Positions 45,801 through 55,054 are shown, counted from the stretch's first letter. The stretch is 64,000 nucleotides of DNA from Blautia sp. MSJ-9 (GCF_018919065.1 NZ_JAHLQG010000031.1:118375-182374); one strand, 5' to 3'. The notes: generated by a model not told the origin, from the letters alone. Numbers and translations are program-made.

Positions 45801-45804
45801 GTTT

Positions 45805-45834
45805 AAAAAAGAACCGCTATTGCAGTTCTTTTTT
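45805..45834 (-). terminator. Terminator after the TPR gene
   Basis: AAAAAAGAAC pairs with GTTCTTTTTT around a 10-base loop, two bases after the TPR gene stop on the minus strand, ending the three-gene chaperone-like operon. Confidence 0.85.
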
Positions 45835-45836
45835 AC

Positions 45837-46631
45837 TCATGATCCTGTACTTCTGTGATATTCTCTGGTAAGCGTTTCAAGCAGCCCGTCCAGATTCTCT
45901 TCTTCTGTTTTTTTCTCTGGAATTCCGGCAAAAGAATTCAGTGCTTGTTTCACACTCTCCCTGACTTCTTTTCCCAATCCTTCTTCTACTTTAAGATCTA
46001 ACAGTATTTTGTCATAGTCCACTTTTTCATGAATACTTCTGTATGCCAGCAGATAAGCTTGCAGGTTCTTTACCGACTGCTCTTTCTGATAAGCCAGTAA
46101 GAAGCATTCTGCTGCCTTCTCCATCTGAAAAAGATAACTGTATGCACAGCCAAGATTATACACCACAGAAGCCTCAAATCCGGCTCTCTGCTCAGCAAGG
46201 TCATCTCTCTCCAGAATCTTCTGATATATCTGGATCGCATTTACATACATCCCATTCTCAACCAGAGCATCCCCTTTTCTCTTCTGACGGACTGCTGTAC
46301 GCTCTTTGCCAAGTGCTGCAAGCTGACTGTTAAGTTCCTTCATCTCTTCATAAGTCAGATAATTGATCTCTTTAAAAATCGGATACAGCATATCCTCTGC
46401 ACTTACATTTCTCTCCAGACTCTGTTTCAGTTTTGCTGCCAGTGCCGGAAGTTCCAGTTCCTCCTTGATCCAGGTACATAATTCTTCATTAAAGATCGTA
46501 TGATCTGCCAGGTAAAGATTGTGGTACAGATAATAGCAGAGTTCTTCTATAGAATAGATATTCATACTGATATTCTCAATAAAATACGGATGCTCTGCTT
46601 TCTTTGTCTGACATAAAATATATCCGCTCAT
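45837..46631 (-). CDS. TPR-type protein of the Hsp70-like cluster
   Basis: A 264-residue soluble protein, last of three co-oriented genes. The N-terminal third (about 20-110) is helical with no known motif. The middle (about 118-200) contains two or three tetratricopeptide-like helix pairs: GDALVENGMYVNAIQIYQKI, VVYNLGCAYSYLFQMEKAAE, CFLLAYQKEQSVKNLQAYLL. The C-terminal part is charged. TPR proteins often act as partners of Hsp70 proteins, and an Hsp70-like gene lies 13 bases upstream, so a co-chaperone or scaffold role is a reasonable inference. I know of no assigned function for this family. A terminator follows directly. Confidence 0.75.
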   Translation of the reverse strand: MSGYILCQTKKAEHPYFIENISMNIYSIEELCYYLYHNLYLADHTIFNEELCTWIKEELELPALAAKLKQSLERNVSAEDMLYPIFKEINYLTYEEMKELNSQLAALGKERTAVRQKRKGDALVENGMYVNAIQIYQKILERDDLAEQRAGFEASVVYNLGCAYSYLFQMEKAAECFLLAYQKEQSVKNLQAYLLAYRSIHEKVDYDKILLDLKVEEGLGKEVRESVKQALNSFAGIPEKKTEEENLDGLLETLTREYHRSTGS

Positions 46632-46644
46632 TCATCCCTCTCCT

Positions 46645-47892
46645 TTACCATTCTACAGTTTCTGTCCAGGTCTTGCCGCTTGAAGGGAACATCTCTCCAA
46701 ATCCCAGATCACTTACCGTCACCTTACACTCTGTTGCAGAAACATACTGTAATTCCAGCAGAAGTCTGGTAGTCTTGTTTGGACGTACCGGGATGCCAGG
46801 CAGCATCATACCTACCCGTCTCTTCTCCGGTCTGTCATAAGTACTTACCACGAAAACCAGCTCCTCTGTGTCATCAAGGATAAATTCGCAGGATGCTTTG
46901 CTGTCATACCAGTTGTTTCCGGCTTCGATCAGCGGATAATAGGTCGGAGATCCCATCACTCTCATCTCCATACCCACGTCTGCCATAACCAGAGATTCAC
47001 TTAAGAAACGATATCCTTTCAGAGCCTTATTCTCCAGTCTCTCTTTCCCTGCAGAGCAGGCTCCCTTCGCAAAGAGATTATTTCCATAAAAAACTTTGCG
47101 TTTCTGATAGCACAATAGTCTGACTGACTGTTCTGCCCAGTCCTGTGAAAATCCTTCACCAGTGATCTGAATACTGGAATACAAATCCTTTCCGAGAGTT
47201 TTCTTCGCAAATTTACAGAATTCAGAGTCTCTCTCTTCTCCATCCTCAGGTAGAGATGTCTCTACGGCTTCCTCAAGTTTTACTGTAACTGGTTTCGTTG
47301 CTCCGTTCATGGTCATCTTGCGGAAAGATACGCCGTCCTGTCTGAATGTATACCAGGCAACACTTCGGTTCCAGGTTTCTCTCTTCTGGGATAATACATA
47401 ATAGAAGAAACTTTCTCCATAATCCAGAAGCATATATTTCTCATGCGGAAATCCAAGGGATTCAAACGCTTTCTGAAAGTTCTCAACCTGAATCACTGTC
47501 AGTTTCTGAAGTGTCACAGCTACACACTTGATATTTCTGGTCAGCTCTGTCACTCCAAGAAATTTCAGCATTCCCTGTAAAAACTGCGCAAGGATTTCCC
47601 AGGGCGCAATCTCTCTTCCCTCGATCAGAACAGAATCTCTCTTCTCGCAGAGCCCATAAACATTGTCGATCATGATCCCGCCCTTCTCACGGACAAAATA
47701 CTCTGCTTCAAGACCTACACAATAGTCTTTCTGCTCCGGTCTCCAGCAAAGACAGCTCGGCGCTTCATCCTGACTTCCGCCTACTTTCATAGAAAGAGAT
47801 CTGGCTTCATCTCCTTTTCGATCATAATAACAGATCTGCGAATATTCTCTGCCAAAATCAATTCCAACAATTATATCACGAATTTCGTTCAT
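46645..47892 (-). CDS. Hsp70-like (ASKHA-fold) protein, DUF5716 type
   Basis: A 415-residue protein whose ends read like a small Hsp70. The first strands, DIIVGIDFGREYSQICYYD (about 6-24), fit the phosphate-1 loop of the actin/Hsp70 fold. ITGEGFSQDW (about 248) and FYGNNLFAKGACSAG (about 276-290) fit the adenosine region and the following AxGA helix. The last 110 residues (STYDRPEKR, MMLPGIPVRPNKTTRLLLEL, CKVTVSDLGFG) look like an Hsp70 substrate-binding beta domain; the helical lid is absent. The middle motif (phosphate 2, normally DxGGG) is not clear, so ATP hydrolysis is uncertain. It overlaps the giant upstream gene by 17 bases and has AGGAGG before ATG. I recall the label DUF5716 for such Lachnospiraceae proteins, but could not check it. 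Confidence 0.75.
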   Translation of the reverse strand: MNEIRDIIVGIDFGREYSQICYYDRKGDEARSLSMKVGGSQDEAPSCLCWRPEQKDYCVGLEAEYFVREKGGIMIDNVYGLCEKRDSVLIEGREIAPWEILAQFLQGMLKFLGVTELTRNIKCVAVTLQKLTVIQVENFQKAFESLGFPHEKYMLLDYGESFFYYVLSQKRETWNRSVAWYTFRQDGVSFRKMTMNGATKPVTVKLEEAVETSLPEDGEERDSEFCKFAKKTLGKDLYSSIQITGEGFSQDWAEQSVRLLCYQKRKVFYGNNLFAKGACSAGKERLENKALKGYRFLSESLVMADVGMEMRVMGSPTYYPLIEAGNNWYDSKASCEFILDDTEELVFVVSTYDRPEKRRVGMMLPGIPVRPNKTTRLLLELQYVSATECKVTVSDLGFGEMFPSSGKTWTETVEW

Positions 47893-50800
47893 TTATTCCT
47901 CCTGGTTTCAGAGTAATCTGCTCCTGTCCTTCCTTCTCAATCCCAAACATGTTCTGCACATACTGCTCCTGGCGAAGATACTTCTTCATCTGAGAAAGCA
48001 CTTCTTTGTTCTTGTCCAGTCTGCGTGCAGAAAGCATCTGATTGATCATATGATACTTACTTACAGGCGCACCCTCAACCTTACTCATGGTAATTACGCG
48101 TTCCTGTGTCTGATTTACCTGATCACCCTTCTCTGCCTTGAAATAATATCTCAATGTTTCACCATAAAACAGTGTAAATGCTTTTGAGTAAATACCTTCA
48201 TATAAGTTTCGGAGCGGCTCAGTCTGGTATTTCACCTGATTTCCAAGTCCAGCATCCAACGCATAATAAAGAGTAACTTTTGCATCCGGGTCTGTATGAT
48301 ATTCCACAAAAGTCTTATCATCCAACTGATATGGACTGAGAACTGATACTGGAAGCTTCTTAAAGAATGCAAAACGCATATCATTCTTCACACATTTCTG
48401 CAAGATTTCTTTTACATTCTGAAGCTGTTCTTCATCCAGATTCTTCTCCTTTGAATAAGCTTCCAGCAAAGCAAGGCTACATACAAAATCAACCGGCCAT
48501 TTCTCTCTGTATACGTATTCCAGCTGTCCTCTCACAAAAGTACTCATCGGATATTCCCTTACAAAAGTTCCATATGCCACCTGTGTAAGATATGCGCCTG
48601 TGATCTGCTCTTTTCCACTGTGATGGACATAGTCCTCCAAAATCTTCTCTCCCTCTTTGCGGAAATCTGCTGTGAACATCAGTAAACCAAGAAGTTTCTC
48701 TTCCAGTTCGTAGGTATCCATTTCAAATCCCTGAGCACTTTTCCACACTGCCATCAGCTCGTCGATCGGACCAAATCTGTAATCCATCAGATATTTCAGG
48801 ATCACTTCGTCATATTTTCCATGTCTGTATACATCAGATGCAAGTGCAAGTAGTTCATCGTCCTCTTCCATCTCACATCTTGTCAGCATCCTGCTGGTCA
48901 GTTTAAGCTGGCTCTCTATAGAAATTCCTTCATATCCATACTCTGAAACAACTGACATCGCCTGTCTGTACAGACCTCTGCCGACCAGTACTTCCAGAAG
49001 TCCCGTACGGTCCACTTCTGCAAACTTTCGGTAATCCATCTGTTTCAGATAACTGTCCATATCCTCTTCACAGATATGCTCCGCATAATATACCAACAAT
49101 TTCTCCCTGATATTTCTCTGGTATTCATCCGAAAATCCCTCTGTATCCGGAATTCTCTGAAATACTTTCAGATTAAGTGCATCTGGCTCTGTATTCTCAC
49201 TGCAATGAAGTACTAATCCTTTTTCTTCGATATCAAAGGCAAGAACTTTGTCGATCATTTCCCGTTCATTAAATAATTTCTTGACATTATAATCTACAGT
49301 TGCCGCATAGCGTCTCTGCTTCTCATCCTGGAATAAGATCACTGCATCATCTGTATAAATTCTTGGATAAGCCACACCATGAATGCACGGATAGTTCTCT
49401 TCTTCTCTAAGCTGTTCATGACGCACGATCACATAGCGGATCTTTCTGTCATCACAGTACAGTCTGCAGGTAAACATCTTCTGCGCAAGCAGTTCTGCCT
49501 GCCCTTCTGTCTTCGGGCTGTTCAGAAATTCCTGATAAAGGGCTGCATAATTCTCATTCATGCGTCCCTCTTTTGCCTTACGCATGGCAAAAACTTTCAT
49601 ATGATCACGATAATCGGCATATGCCTGAGGCTGTCGCTCTTTATTGCCTATAATACTTGCATAGATGAATGCTTTCTTGTCATCTCCAAGAGATGTATTG
49701 TTATATGTGAAATACATCAGAACCGGCTTCGGAAGTTCTCTCTGATAAGAAGTATCCATTGTTTCCACATAATACTCATACAGTCTTGTCAGACGGATTC
49801 CTTTCTCCACTGCCAGAGAAAACCATCTGAAATATTCCTGTTTCCGCGGATCTCCGAGCATGATATATCGGCAGATTGCTTCCAGCGTATCATCCGATTC
49901 AAAGGCATCGTATCCCAGCGCCAGTGCTCTGTACATACTTCTGCTGAATTCTCTCTCATATCCGGTAAGATAAGCAAATCTCATCACCAGTTCTTCTGTC
50001 AGAAGACCTTTCTGACCTGCAAACAAAAACACCTGCGTCCAGAAACTGCTCATTCTATGCAGAAGCGACGTATCATTACTGATATAATTCCACGCTTCAA
50101 GATAAAGGAACGGACTTCTACATCCCCTGTCAAAAAGCTCCTCCATCATAAAAACAAGTCTGGAAGGTGATCCCTGATCCTCCGGATTCATCTCCAGCCA
50201 GAGTTTAAACAGAAGGAAACTATCTTCTTTCTGCAGAAAGAAATTGCGCAGGCGTCTGGCTGCCTGCTCTTTATCCTTATATAATCCGGTAAGAAAACAA
50301 AGATACAGATACGCACCTGCCAGTTCCAGATTCTCTCTGGTAAAATTCTGATTCTTAAATGTTTTCAGAATCTCTCTGGCCTGCTCTACTTCCCCTTCCA
50401 TATAAAGAAGATATGCTTCATAAATCTGATATTCCGGATAATCGCAGCCCTCTTCTTTCAGCTGATTGATCACAAATCGGCTGCTTCCAATCCATGTTTT
50501 GCTGTCCATTCTCCTGCAGGAATATTCCAGCAGATCACGTAGCAATTCCAGTTTGTGCCTCTTCACATGAATCTCCGTTCGAAGTTGCACTTTCGGTTCT
50601 ACAGATGCGGTAATCTGATAAGTCAGCTGCTGATAAGGGCTCTTTACGATAATTTCGCCAAACTGACGTCCCTTCTTCAATCTCTCCTTATGGATCACAT
50701 ATTCTACCTGATAATAACTGCCTATGAAATCCTCATCCGTAACCACATGTCTGGAAACCTCCAGAAAATCTCCCTTTGTCTCCACATCCAGTCTGAGATG

Positions 50801-51463
50801 TCCCCATCCGCTCTTCTGAATGACAAAAGATTCCCTAACAGATTCACTGATATCATAAAAGCTGTTATGGTCTGCTTTCAATTCAATCTTTACAGGTTCT
50901 TTTCTTCCTGTTCCGATGAGAAATTCTTCTACATTCTGGAAAGTTACCGGCTGTCTGGAAAGTCCTCTATAGAGAGCTTTCTCTTTCTTATCAGCGTCTT
51001 TTAAGAGAAGTTCAAATTTACTATCTGTAAAAATGCGGTATGCTTCCTTGAAATCATCTTTCGCAATCTCTGCAAAAGTATCCATATCCGGAACTTCTCC
51101 GGCTATACTCTTCAGTTCTGCTTTCTCCGTCTGGATCAGAAACGGAAGCTTATATTCTCCAATATTGGTCGTAAAGCAGATCCATCCTTCGTGTCTCTCA
51201 CCCGGACGCATTCCTACGCCATCAATTCCGTACTGCAGTCTCACGGCAGTTCCCGAAAATTTCTCTATCCCCGGCACCACGCGTCTGTTAGAAGAGGTAA
51301 TATATCCACGAATTCTCTGGTCATCCTCTGCTCCAAAATACAGTTCTCCTTTATACACGTCTCCTGCCTTCAGAATCACTTCTATCTTATCCTGTGAAAA
51401 AATGAGCTGCGGATGTTCGTATCTGAATTTTCCACTTAATAGTTCTTCTATCGTCTTCTTCAA
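47876..51463 (-). CDS. Giant cytoplasmic repeat protein, DUF5717 type
   Basis: A 1195-residue protein with no signal peptide or membrane span. The N-terminal 270 residues are beta-rich, with two or three Ig-like units (VILKAGDVYKGELYFGA, HEGWICFTTNIGEYKLPFLI, WGHLRLDVETKGDFLEVSR). From about 290 to 660 and again from about 800 to 1030 the sequence is helical, with repeat-like pairs resembling TPR/HEAT units (for example YLLYMEGEVEQAREILKTF and LAGAYLYLCFLTGLYKDKEQ). A beta-rich insert (about 670-760) and a final beta segment (about 1050-1140) complete it. It is first in an operon with the Hsp70-like and TPR genes under a good promoter. Function is unknown; I infer a scaffold or client-handling partner. 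Confidence 0.75.
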   Translation of the reverse strand: MKKTIEELLSGKFRYEHPQLIFSQDKIEVILKAGDVYKGELYFGAEDDQRIRGYITSSNRRVVPGIEKFSGTAVRLQYGIDGVGMRPGERHEGWICFTTNIGEYKLPFLIQTEKAELKSIAGEVPDMDTFAEIAKDDFKEAYRIFTDSKFELLLKDADKKEKALYRGLSRQPVTFQNVEEFLIGTGRKEPVKIELKADHNSFYDISESVRESFVIQKSGWGHLRLDVETKGDFLEVSRHVVTDEDFIGSYYQVEYVIHKERLKKGRQFGEIIVKSPYQQLTYQITASVEPKVQLRTEIHVKRHKLELLRDLLEYSCRRMDSKTWIGSSRFVINQLKEEGCDYPEYQIYEAYLLYMEGEVEQAREILKTFKNQNFTRENLELAGAYLYLCFLTGLYKDKEQAARRLRNFFLQKEDSFLLFKLWLEMNPEDQGSPSRLVFMMEELFDRGCRSPFLYLEAWNYISNDTSLLHRMSSFWTQVFLFAGQKGLLTEELVMRFAYLTGYEREFSRSMYRALALGYDAFESDDTLEAICRYIMLGDPRKQEYFRWFSLAVEKGIRLTRLYEYYVETMDTSYQRELPKPVLMYFTYNNTSLGDDKKAFIYASIIGNKERQPQAYADYRDHMKVFAMRKAKEGRMNENYAALYQEFLNSPKTEGQAELLAQKMFTCRLYCDDRKIRYVIVRHEQLREEENYPCIHGVAYPRIYTDDAVILFQDEKQRRYAATVDYNVKKLFNEREMIDKVLAFDIEEKGLVLHCSENTEPDALNLKVFQRIPDTEGFSDEYQRNIREKLLVYYAEHICEEDMDSYLKQMDYRKFAEVDRTGLLEVLVGRGLYRQAMSVVSEYGYEGISIESQLKLTSRMLTRCEMEEDDELLALASDVYRHGKYDEVILKYLMDYRFGPIDELMAVWKSAQGFEMDTYELEEKLLGLLMFTADFRKEGEKILEDYVHHSGKEQITGAYLTQVAYGTFVREYPMSTFVRGQLEYVYREKWPVDFVCSLALLEAYSKEKNLDEEQLQNVKEILQKCVKNDMRFAFFKKLPVSVLSPYQLDDKTFVEYHTDPDAKVTLYYALDAGLGNQVKYQTEPLRNLYEGIYSKAFTLFYGETLRYYFKAEKGDQVNQTQERVITMSKVEGAPVSKYHMINQMLSARRLDKNKEVLSQMKKYLRQEQYVQNMFGIEKEGQEQITLKPGGINERNS

Positions 51464-51528
51464 AATTGTCCACCTTATATCCTTGCTTTAAATTACAGTG
51501 CTGCTGTCCACAAAGCCTATTGCGATTA

Positions 51529-51557
51529 ATTATACACCACAAACTGTATCCGCGCAA
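51529..51557 (-). promoter_or_regulatory. Sigma-A promoter of the giant-protein/Hsp70-like operon
   Basis: TTGCGC (51552-51557), 17-base spacer, TATAAT (51529-51534), about 65 bases before the start of the 1195-residue gene. No heat-shock operator (CIRCE) or other palindrome is seen around it. Confidence 0.65.
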
Positions 51558-51591
51558 TAACCCGTCTTCTGTTAATTCTCAGTAACAATTC

Positions 51592-53049
51592 TCATTTATC
51601 CGCCAGAGGTGAATTTTCTTTATACACATGTCTCCATGGAATCTGTCGGGAAACAGATGCAAAATCTTCTCTGCATATTTCCCGGATGCTTCCATCTGTC
51701 TGGATCAGCAGCAGCCGATCTGCCAGTGATAAAGAATCCGATAAATTCAAAGAAAGATCCACAACTGTAATTCCTTTATCCAGAAAGTCTTCCAAAAGTT
51801 TCCATATCACCATTCGATGAGTAAGGTCTGCCCCTTTAAATGGTTTCATACAGAAAACGATCTGTGGATTCTGAAGCATCACTCTGGAATAGACTAACTG
51901 GTATTTCTGCTTCTCACTCAACGCCTCCACAGGCATCTCAAATACTTCATTTCCTAATTTTTCACTATATTCCTGCCGAATGTTATTTCTTATTTTGTGA
52001 TTTGGCCAGAAATTTCCCATCCTTCGGGACAAAGCCATACACAAATTATCCATATAATCCAGTTCTGGAAAAATCATACTCACTGTAGGCGATTCCTGTA
52101 TCACAGACATTTTCGCATTGCCGGAAAAATCTTCCTTTAAAATCTCTGTCATTTCCTGCAGAATCCTGTTTTCATGGATCTGGACTGCCAGGTATTCTCC
52201 CTTATATATTGGAAAAGAAATTTCTTTCCCTGCTGACTCACTGTAACTTTTCCATTTCAGGATTTCTTCTGTTTTTTTGCCATTTTGTTCTCTTTTCTGC
52301 AGATGACTTCGGACCATCTTGTCATATTCCTCTGTATAAGAATAAACTTCCCTCACTTCTACCCGCAGCATATCTCTGGAAATAATTTTCCAGATCCTTC
52401 CGTTCGTCAGCATAGCTGCTCTGTCACAGATATTACTTACTTCTTCGAAATGCGGACAGATATAAAGAAAAGAAAAGCCTTTGGAAGCATAATGCCTGAT
52501 AATCTCATGAAGCTGTCTCAGTTCTCTGTAACTGATCAACGCACCGATTTCTTCCAACACGATCAAGTGACTGCCTGCCACTACTGCACGCAGCAATTCT
52601 ATCACCACACGCTGAAAAACCGACAGATTCTCAATTCTCGCATCTGCCGGTATCTCAATTCCAATTTCTTTTAAAAATGGCTGCAACTGCCTGTTAAGAA
52701 GCTTTGTCCGGATCAGTTCCTGTTTAAATCCCGGACGCATAACAAACACATTATCAGCAATCGTCATAGTTTCCACCAGAGAACTCTTTGCCTGTATAAT
52801 GCCTATCCGATTATGTGTTCCCGGCGATTTTTTCCAGGAATTGACCAGTTCTCCGTTATAATAAATATAACCATCATAAATAGGAAGATTCGTCTGAAGA
52901 AGTTCCAGAAATGCTGCCATTCCAAAACCGTTAAACGGCACCATTCCCATAATCTCTCCTTCATAAATTTGAAGATTGAAGTCTTCCAGACGGGTAATCT
53001 CTGCTTCTTTATAGGTGACTCTTTCCATTCTGAAAATTTCTTTTCTCAT
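51592..53049 (-). CDS. Degenerate tandem ABC protein (sugar-ATPase-like, no Walker motifs)
   Basis: A 485-residue protein colinear with RbsA/MglA-type sugar ABC ATPases but stripped of catalytic residues. In the first half the Walker A place reads MVPFNGFGMAAFLE (no GKS/T), the signature place reads LSVFQRVVIEL and Walker B reads LIVLEEIGAL. In the second half the Walker A place is AVQIHENRILQEM, the signature is LSEKQKYQL and the Walker B place is IVFCMKPFKGAD (no Asp-Glu). The overall order and length are kept, so this is a maintained pseudo-ATPase rather than random decay. ATG 53049 overlaps the sensor kinase stop as ATGA. It may be a ligand- or partner-sensing module of the kinase/regulator pair upstream. 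Confidence 0.85.
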   Translation of the reverse strand: MRKEIFRMERVTYKEAEITRLEDFNLQIYEGEIMGMVPFNGFGMAAFLELLQTNLPIYDGYIYYNGELVNSWKKSPGTHNRIGIIQAKSSLVETMTIADNVFVMRPGFKQELIRTKLLNRQLQPFLKEIGIEIPADARIENLSVFQRVVIELLRAVVAGSHLIVLEEIGALISYRELRQLHEIIRHYASKGFSFLYICPHFEEVSNICDRAAMLTNGRIWKIISRDMLRVEVREVYSYTEEYDKMVRSHLQKREQNGKKTEEILKWKSYSESAGKEISFPIYKGEYLAVQIHENRILQEMTEILKEDFSGNAKMSVIQESPTVSMIFPELDYMDNLCMALSRRMGNFWPNHKIRNNIRQEYSEKLGNEVFEMPVEALSEKQKYQLVYSRVMLQNPQIVFCMKPFKGADLTHRMVIWKLLEDFLDKGITVVDLSLNLSDSLSLADRLLLIQTDGSIREICREDFASVSRQIPWRHVYKENSPLADK

Positions 53050-53921
53050 TTCAGCACACTCCGGTTCTTTACCTCTCTGTCATTCTCTGTGAGAGGAATG
53101 GTAATCTCCTCATCCATTCCTACTCCATCATCCGAAACACAGATGATCAGTCTGTCCTCAGTGCAGGCAAAGCGGATATAGAGATTTCCTGCTCCAAGCT
53201 TCAGTTCTGTTCCATGTATGATACTATTCTCAAGAATTGGCTGCAACGTCAGCTTCGGAATCCGGCAGTTCATGATCTTTTCATATTCATCCGGATCATA
53301 TTCTATATGAAGCTTCAATCTGTCACCAAATCGATATTTCTGTATTCCGAAATAGGTTTCGCAGTTGTCCAGTTCTTCCTCCACAGATACAAGGTTCTCT
53401 ACCTTTGTAATAGTATAGCGAAAAAATTTCGCCAGTGCTTCAGTCATATCTGCCACACCGTCAAGTCCTGCGATCAGTGCTTCTCCCCTGATACTCTCCA
53501 GTGTATTGTACAGGAAATGTGGGTTGATCTGATTCTGCAGTGCAAGATACTGTGCCTGTCTCTTATTCAGATCCATCAGTTTAGGAGAATAGAGAAATTT
53601 CTCCATGAATTTCACCTGTTCGGCAGTATAAGGTGTCAGAAGTGCTGCCTGCGCCGCATCAGCTTCAGAAACCAGATATCCTTCCAGAAATCGTTCTATG
53701 ATCTTTTCAGAATTACGGTAAGGTTTTATGATCCAGAACCATCCTGCCAGACAGTAGGACAACCCGAAAATCCCAGTCAGTATTGTCGGCCACAAAGGGA
53801 TCTGTTCCCTCACATATTCCCAGATAGACAGCAAAAACATTACTGTTATCATTCCAAGTACAAATAAACCAAGGCGCCAAACTCTGTCAGATATATAAAG
53901 TGTATCTTTCTTTTTATCCAT
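53046..53921 (-). CDS. LytS/YesM-type sensor histidine kinase with shortened ATPase domain
   Basis: A 291-residue membrane kinase. Two spans (about 17-33 and 44-64) without a large outside sensor domain precede the His-kinase box QINPHFLYNTLE (about 132-143), the N box LTLQPILENSIIHG (about 225-238) and the first glycine box VSDDGVGMD (about 261-269). The protein then stops after another 20 or so residues; the second glycine box (G-x-G-L-x-N) and last strands of the HATPase fold, normally 50-60 residues, are absent. The next gene starts on the stop codon. ATP binding is therefore doubtful. It lies between an AraC-type regulator and the degenerate ABC protein on one transcript. Confidence 0.88.
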   Translation of the reverse strand: MDKKKDTLYISDRVWRLGLFVLGMITVMFLLSIWEYVREQIPLWPTILTGIFGLSYCLAGWFWIIKPYRNSEKIIERFLEGYLVSEADAAQAALLTPYTAEQVKFMEKFLYSPKLMDLNKRQAQYLALQNQINPHFLYNTLESIRGEALIAGLDGVADMTEALAKFFRYTITKVENLVSVEEELDNCETYFGIQKYRFGDRLKLHIEYDPDEYEKIMNCRIPKLTLQPILENSIIHGTELKLGAGNLYIRFACTEDRLIICVSDDGVGMDEEITIPLTENDREVKNRSVLK

Positions 53922-54025
53922 ACGGATTCCTTTCCCAATCTATAACAATCCTCTAAAATAATGCATCTTAATCAAGCCTATCAGAGCGTGAAATCCTATG
54001 GCAGATATCTTTGTCGTGCATCAGA

Positions 54026-55054
54026 TCATCCATAAAGTTTACGATAAGTAGATGGTTTAATCTCTGTCACTTTCTCAAAGGTCTGTGTAAAATGCTTCAG
54101 GTCATTGTAGCCAACTCTGCGGCAGATTTCCACAATCGGATAATTCGTCTCCCGAAGCAGCACTTTTGCCTGCTCAATTCGTACATTGATCAGATATTTG
54201 GCAAATCCTTCACCCTGGGTTTTCTTAAATAAAACACTGAAATAATTCGGACTTAAACCAACTTCTTCGCTTACTTCTTCCAGAGATAACGGTTCCCCGT
54301 AATGATTCTGGATATACTCTTTTGCCTTACGTACCGGGCGTACCCGCTCATTCTCTCTGCTCTCTACAATCTTCTCAATATACTCCTGCTGGAACTTCTT
54401 CAGACATTCAAACAGTCTGTCCACACTGGAACACTGTTCACATTGTTTCCTGAATTTTTCAAGTTCTGCCAATCTGTCCTGCATCTGTACACAGGCTCCA
54501 AAAATATCTGCGGCACAGGATATCAGTTCCTGAATCTCGCATCCCCTTGGATTTCTGATCGTACGGACTTTCTCCTGTAGATATTCTGCTGCCTGATCTG
54601 CCAGTTCTGTGCTGAGTGTTTCCGCTGCATGGGTAATCTCCCGCAGATATCGGTCCAGCATTTTCTCACCCTGCATGGAATTCTCTTCCCCCATATATTC
54701 CAGAAGACGTCCACTTCCTTTCACAAGCCTCTGATAGATCAGCTTCTGGGCTTCCTGTGCAGAGTCCGGCAGTTCCCGGAGTTCTTTTGATGCACTTCCC
54801 AGTGACATGGAGAAATCCACCTGTTTAAAAATTGCTTTCTGTATTTCAATCTGATTGAGCGCATTCTTCAGCACACGACGGATCTCATCCTGATATCTGC
54901 CCTCATAATTTACAAATCCAAGACAGTAAAATCCCCTGATTTCCATTGCCAGCTCCAGGCATTTATCCTTCAGATTCCTCTCAAGGATCTCCTTTGCTTT
55001 GTCCATCAGTACATCAACCGATAAATTTCCAAGTGCATTCTCCTCACAATCCAT
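54026..55054 (-). CDS. AraC-family regulator related to YesN, lacking the receiver domain
   Basis: A 342-residue protein with two C-terminal AraC helix-turn-helix motifs (LSLEEVSEEVGLSPNYFSVLF and YPIVEICRRVGYNDLKHFTQ, about 255-330). The middle region (about 15-240), with FSMSLGSASKELRELPDSAQ and a long helical segment, matches the linker of YesN-type response regulators that pair with LytS/YesM kinases. The N-terminal receiver domain that would take the phosphate is missing; the protein starts with MDCEENALGNLSVDVLMDKA, 15 bases after mglA. It could act constitutively or respond to another partner. The likely target is the neighbouring sugar operon, but no operator was identified. Confidence 0.85.
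   Translation of the reverse strand: MDCEENALGNLSVDVLMDKAKEILERNLKDKCLELAMEIRGFYCLGFVNYEGRYQDEIRRVLKNALNQIEIQKAIFKQVDFSMSLGSASKELRELPDSAQEAQKLIYQRLVKGSGRLLEYMGEENSMQGEKMLDRYLREITHAAETLSTELADQAAEYLQEKVRTIRNPRGCEIQELISCAADIFGACVQMQDRLAELEKFRKQCEQCSSVDRLFECLKKFQQEYIEKIVESRENERVRPVRKAKEYIQNHYGEPLSLEEVSEEVGLSPNYFSVLFKKTQGEGFAKYLINVRIEQAKVLLRETNYPIVEICRRVGYNDLKHFTQTFEKVTEIKPSTYRKLYG

Noticed and set aside
49379..50170. 263-codon plus-strand open frame inside the giant gene
   Set aside because: It is antisense to the 1195-residue gene, with no start signals or protein-like pattern.
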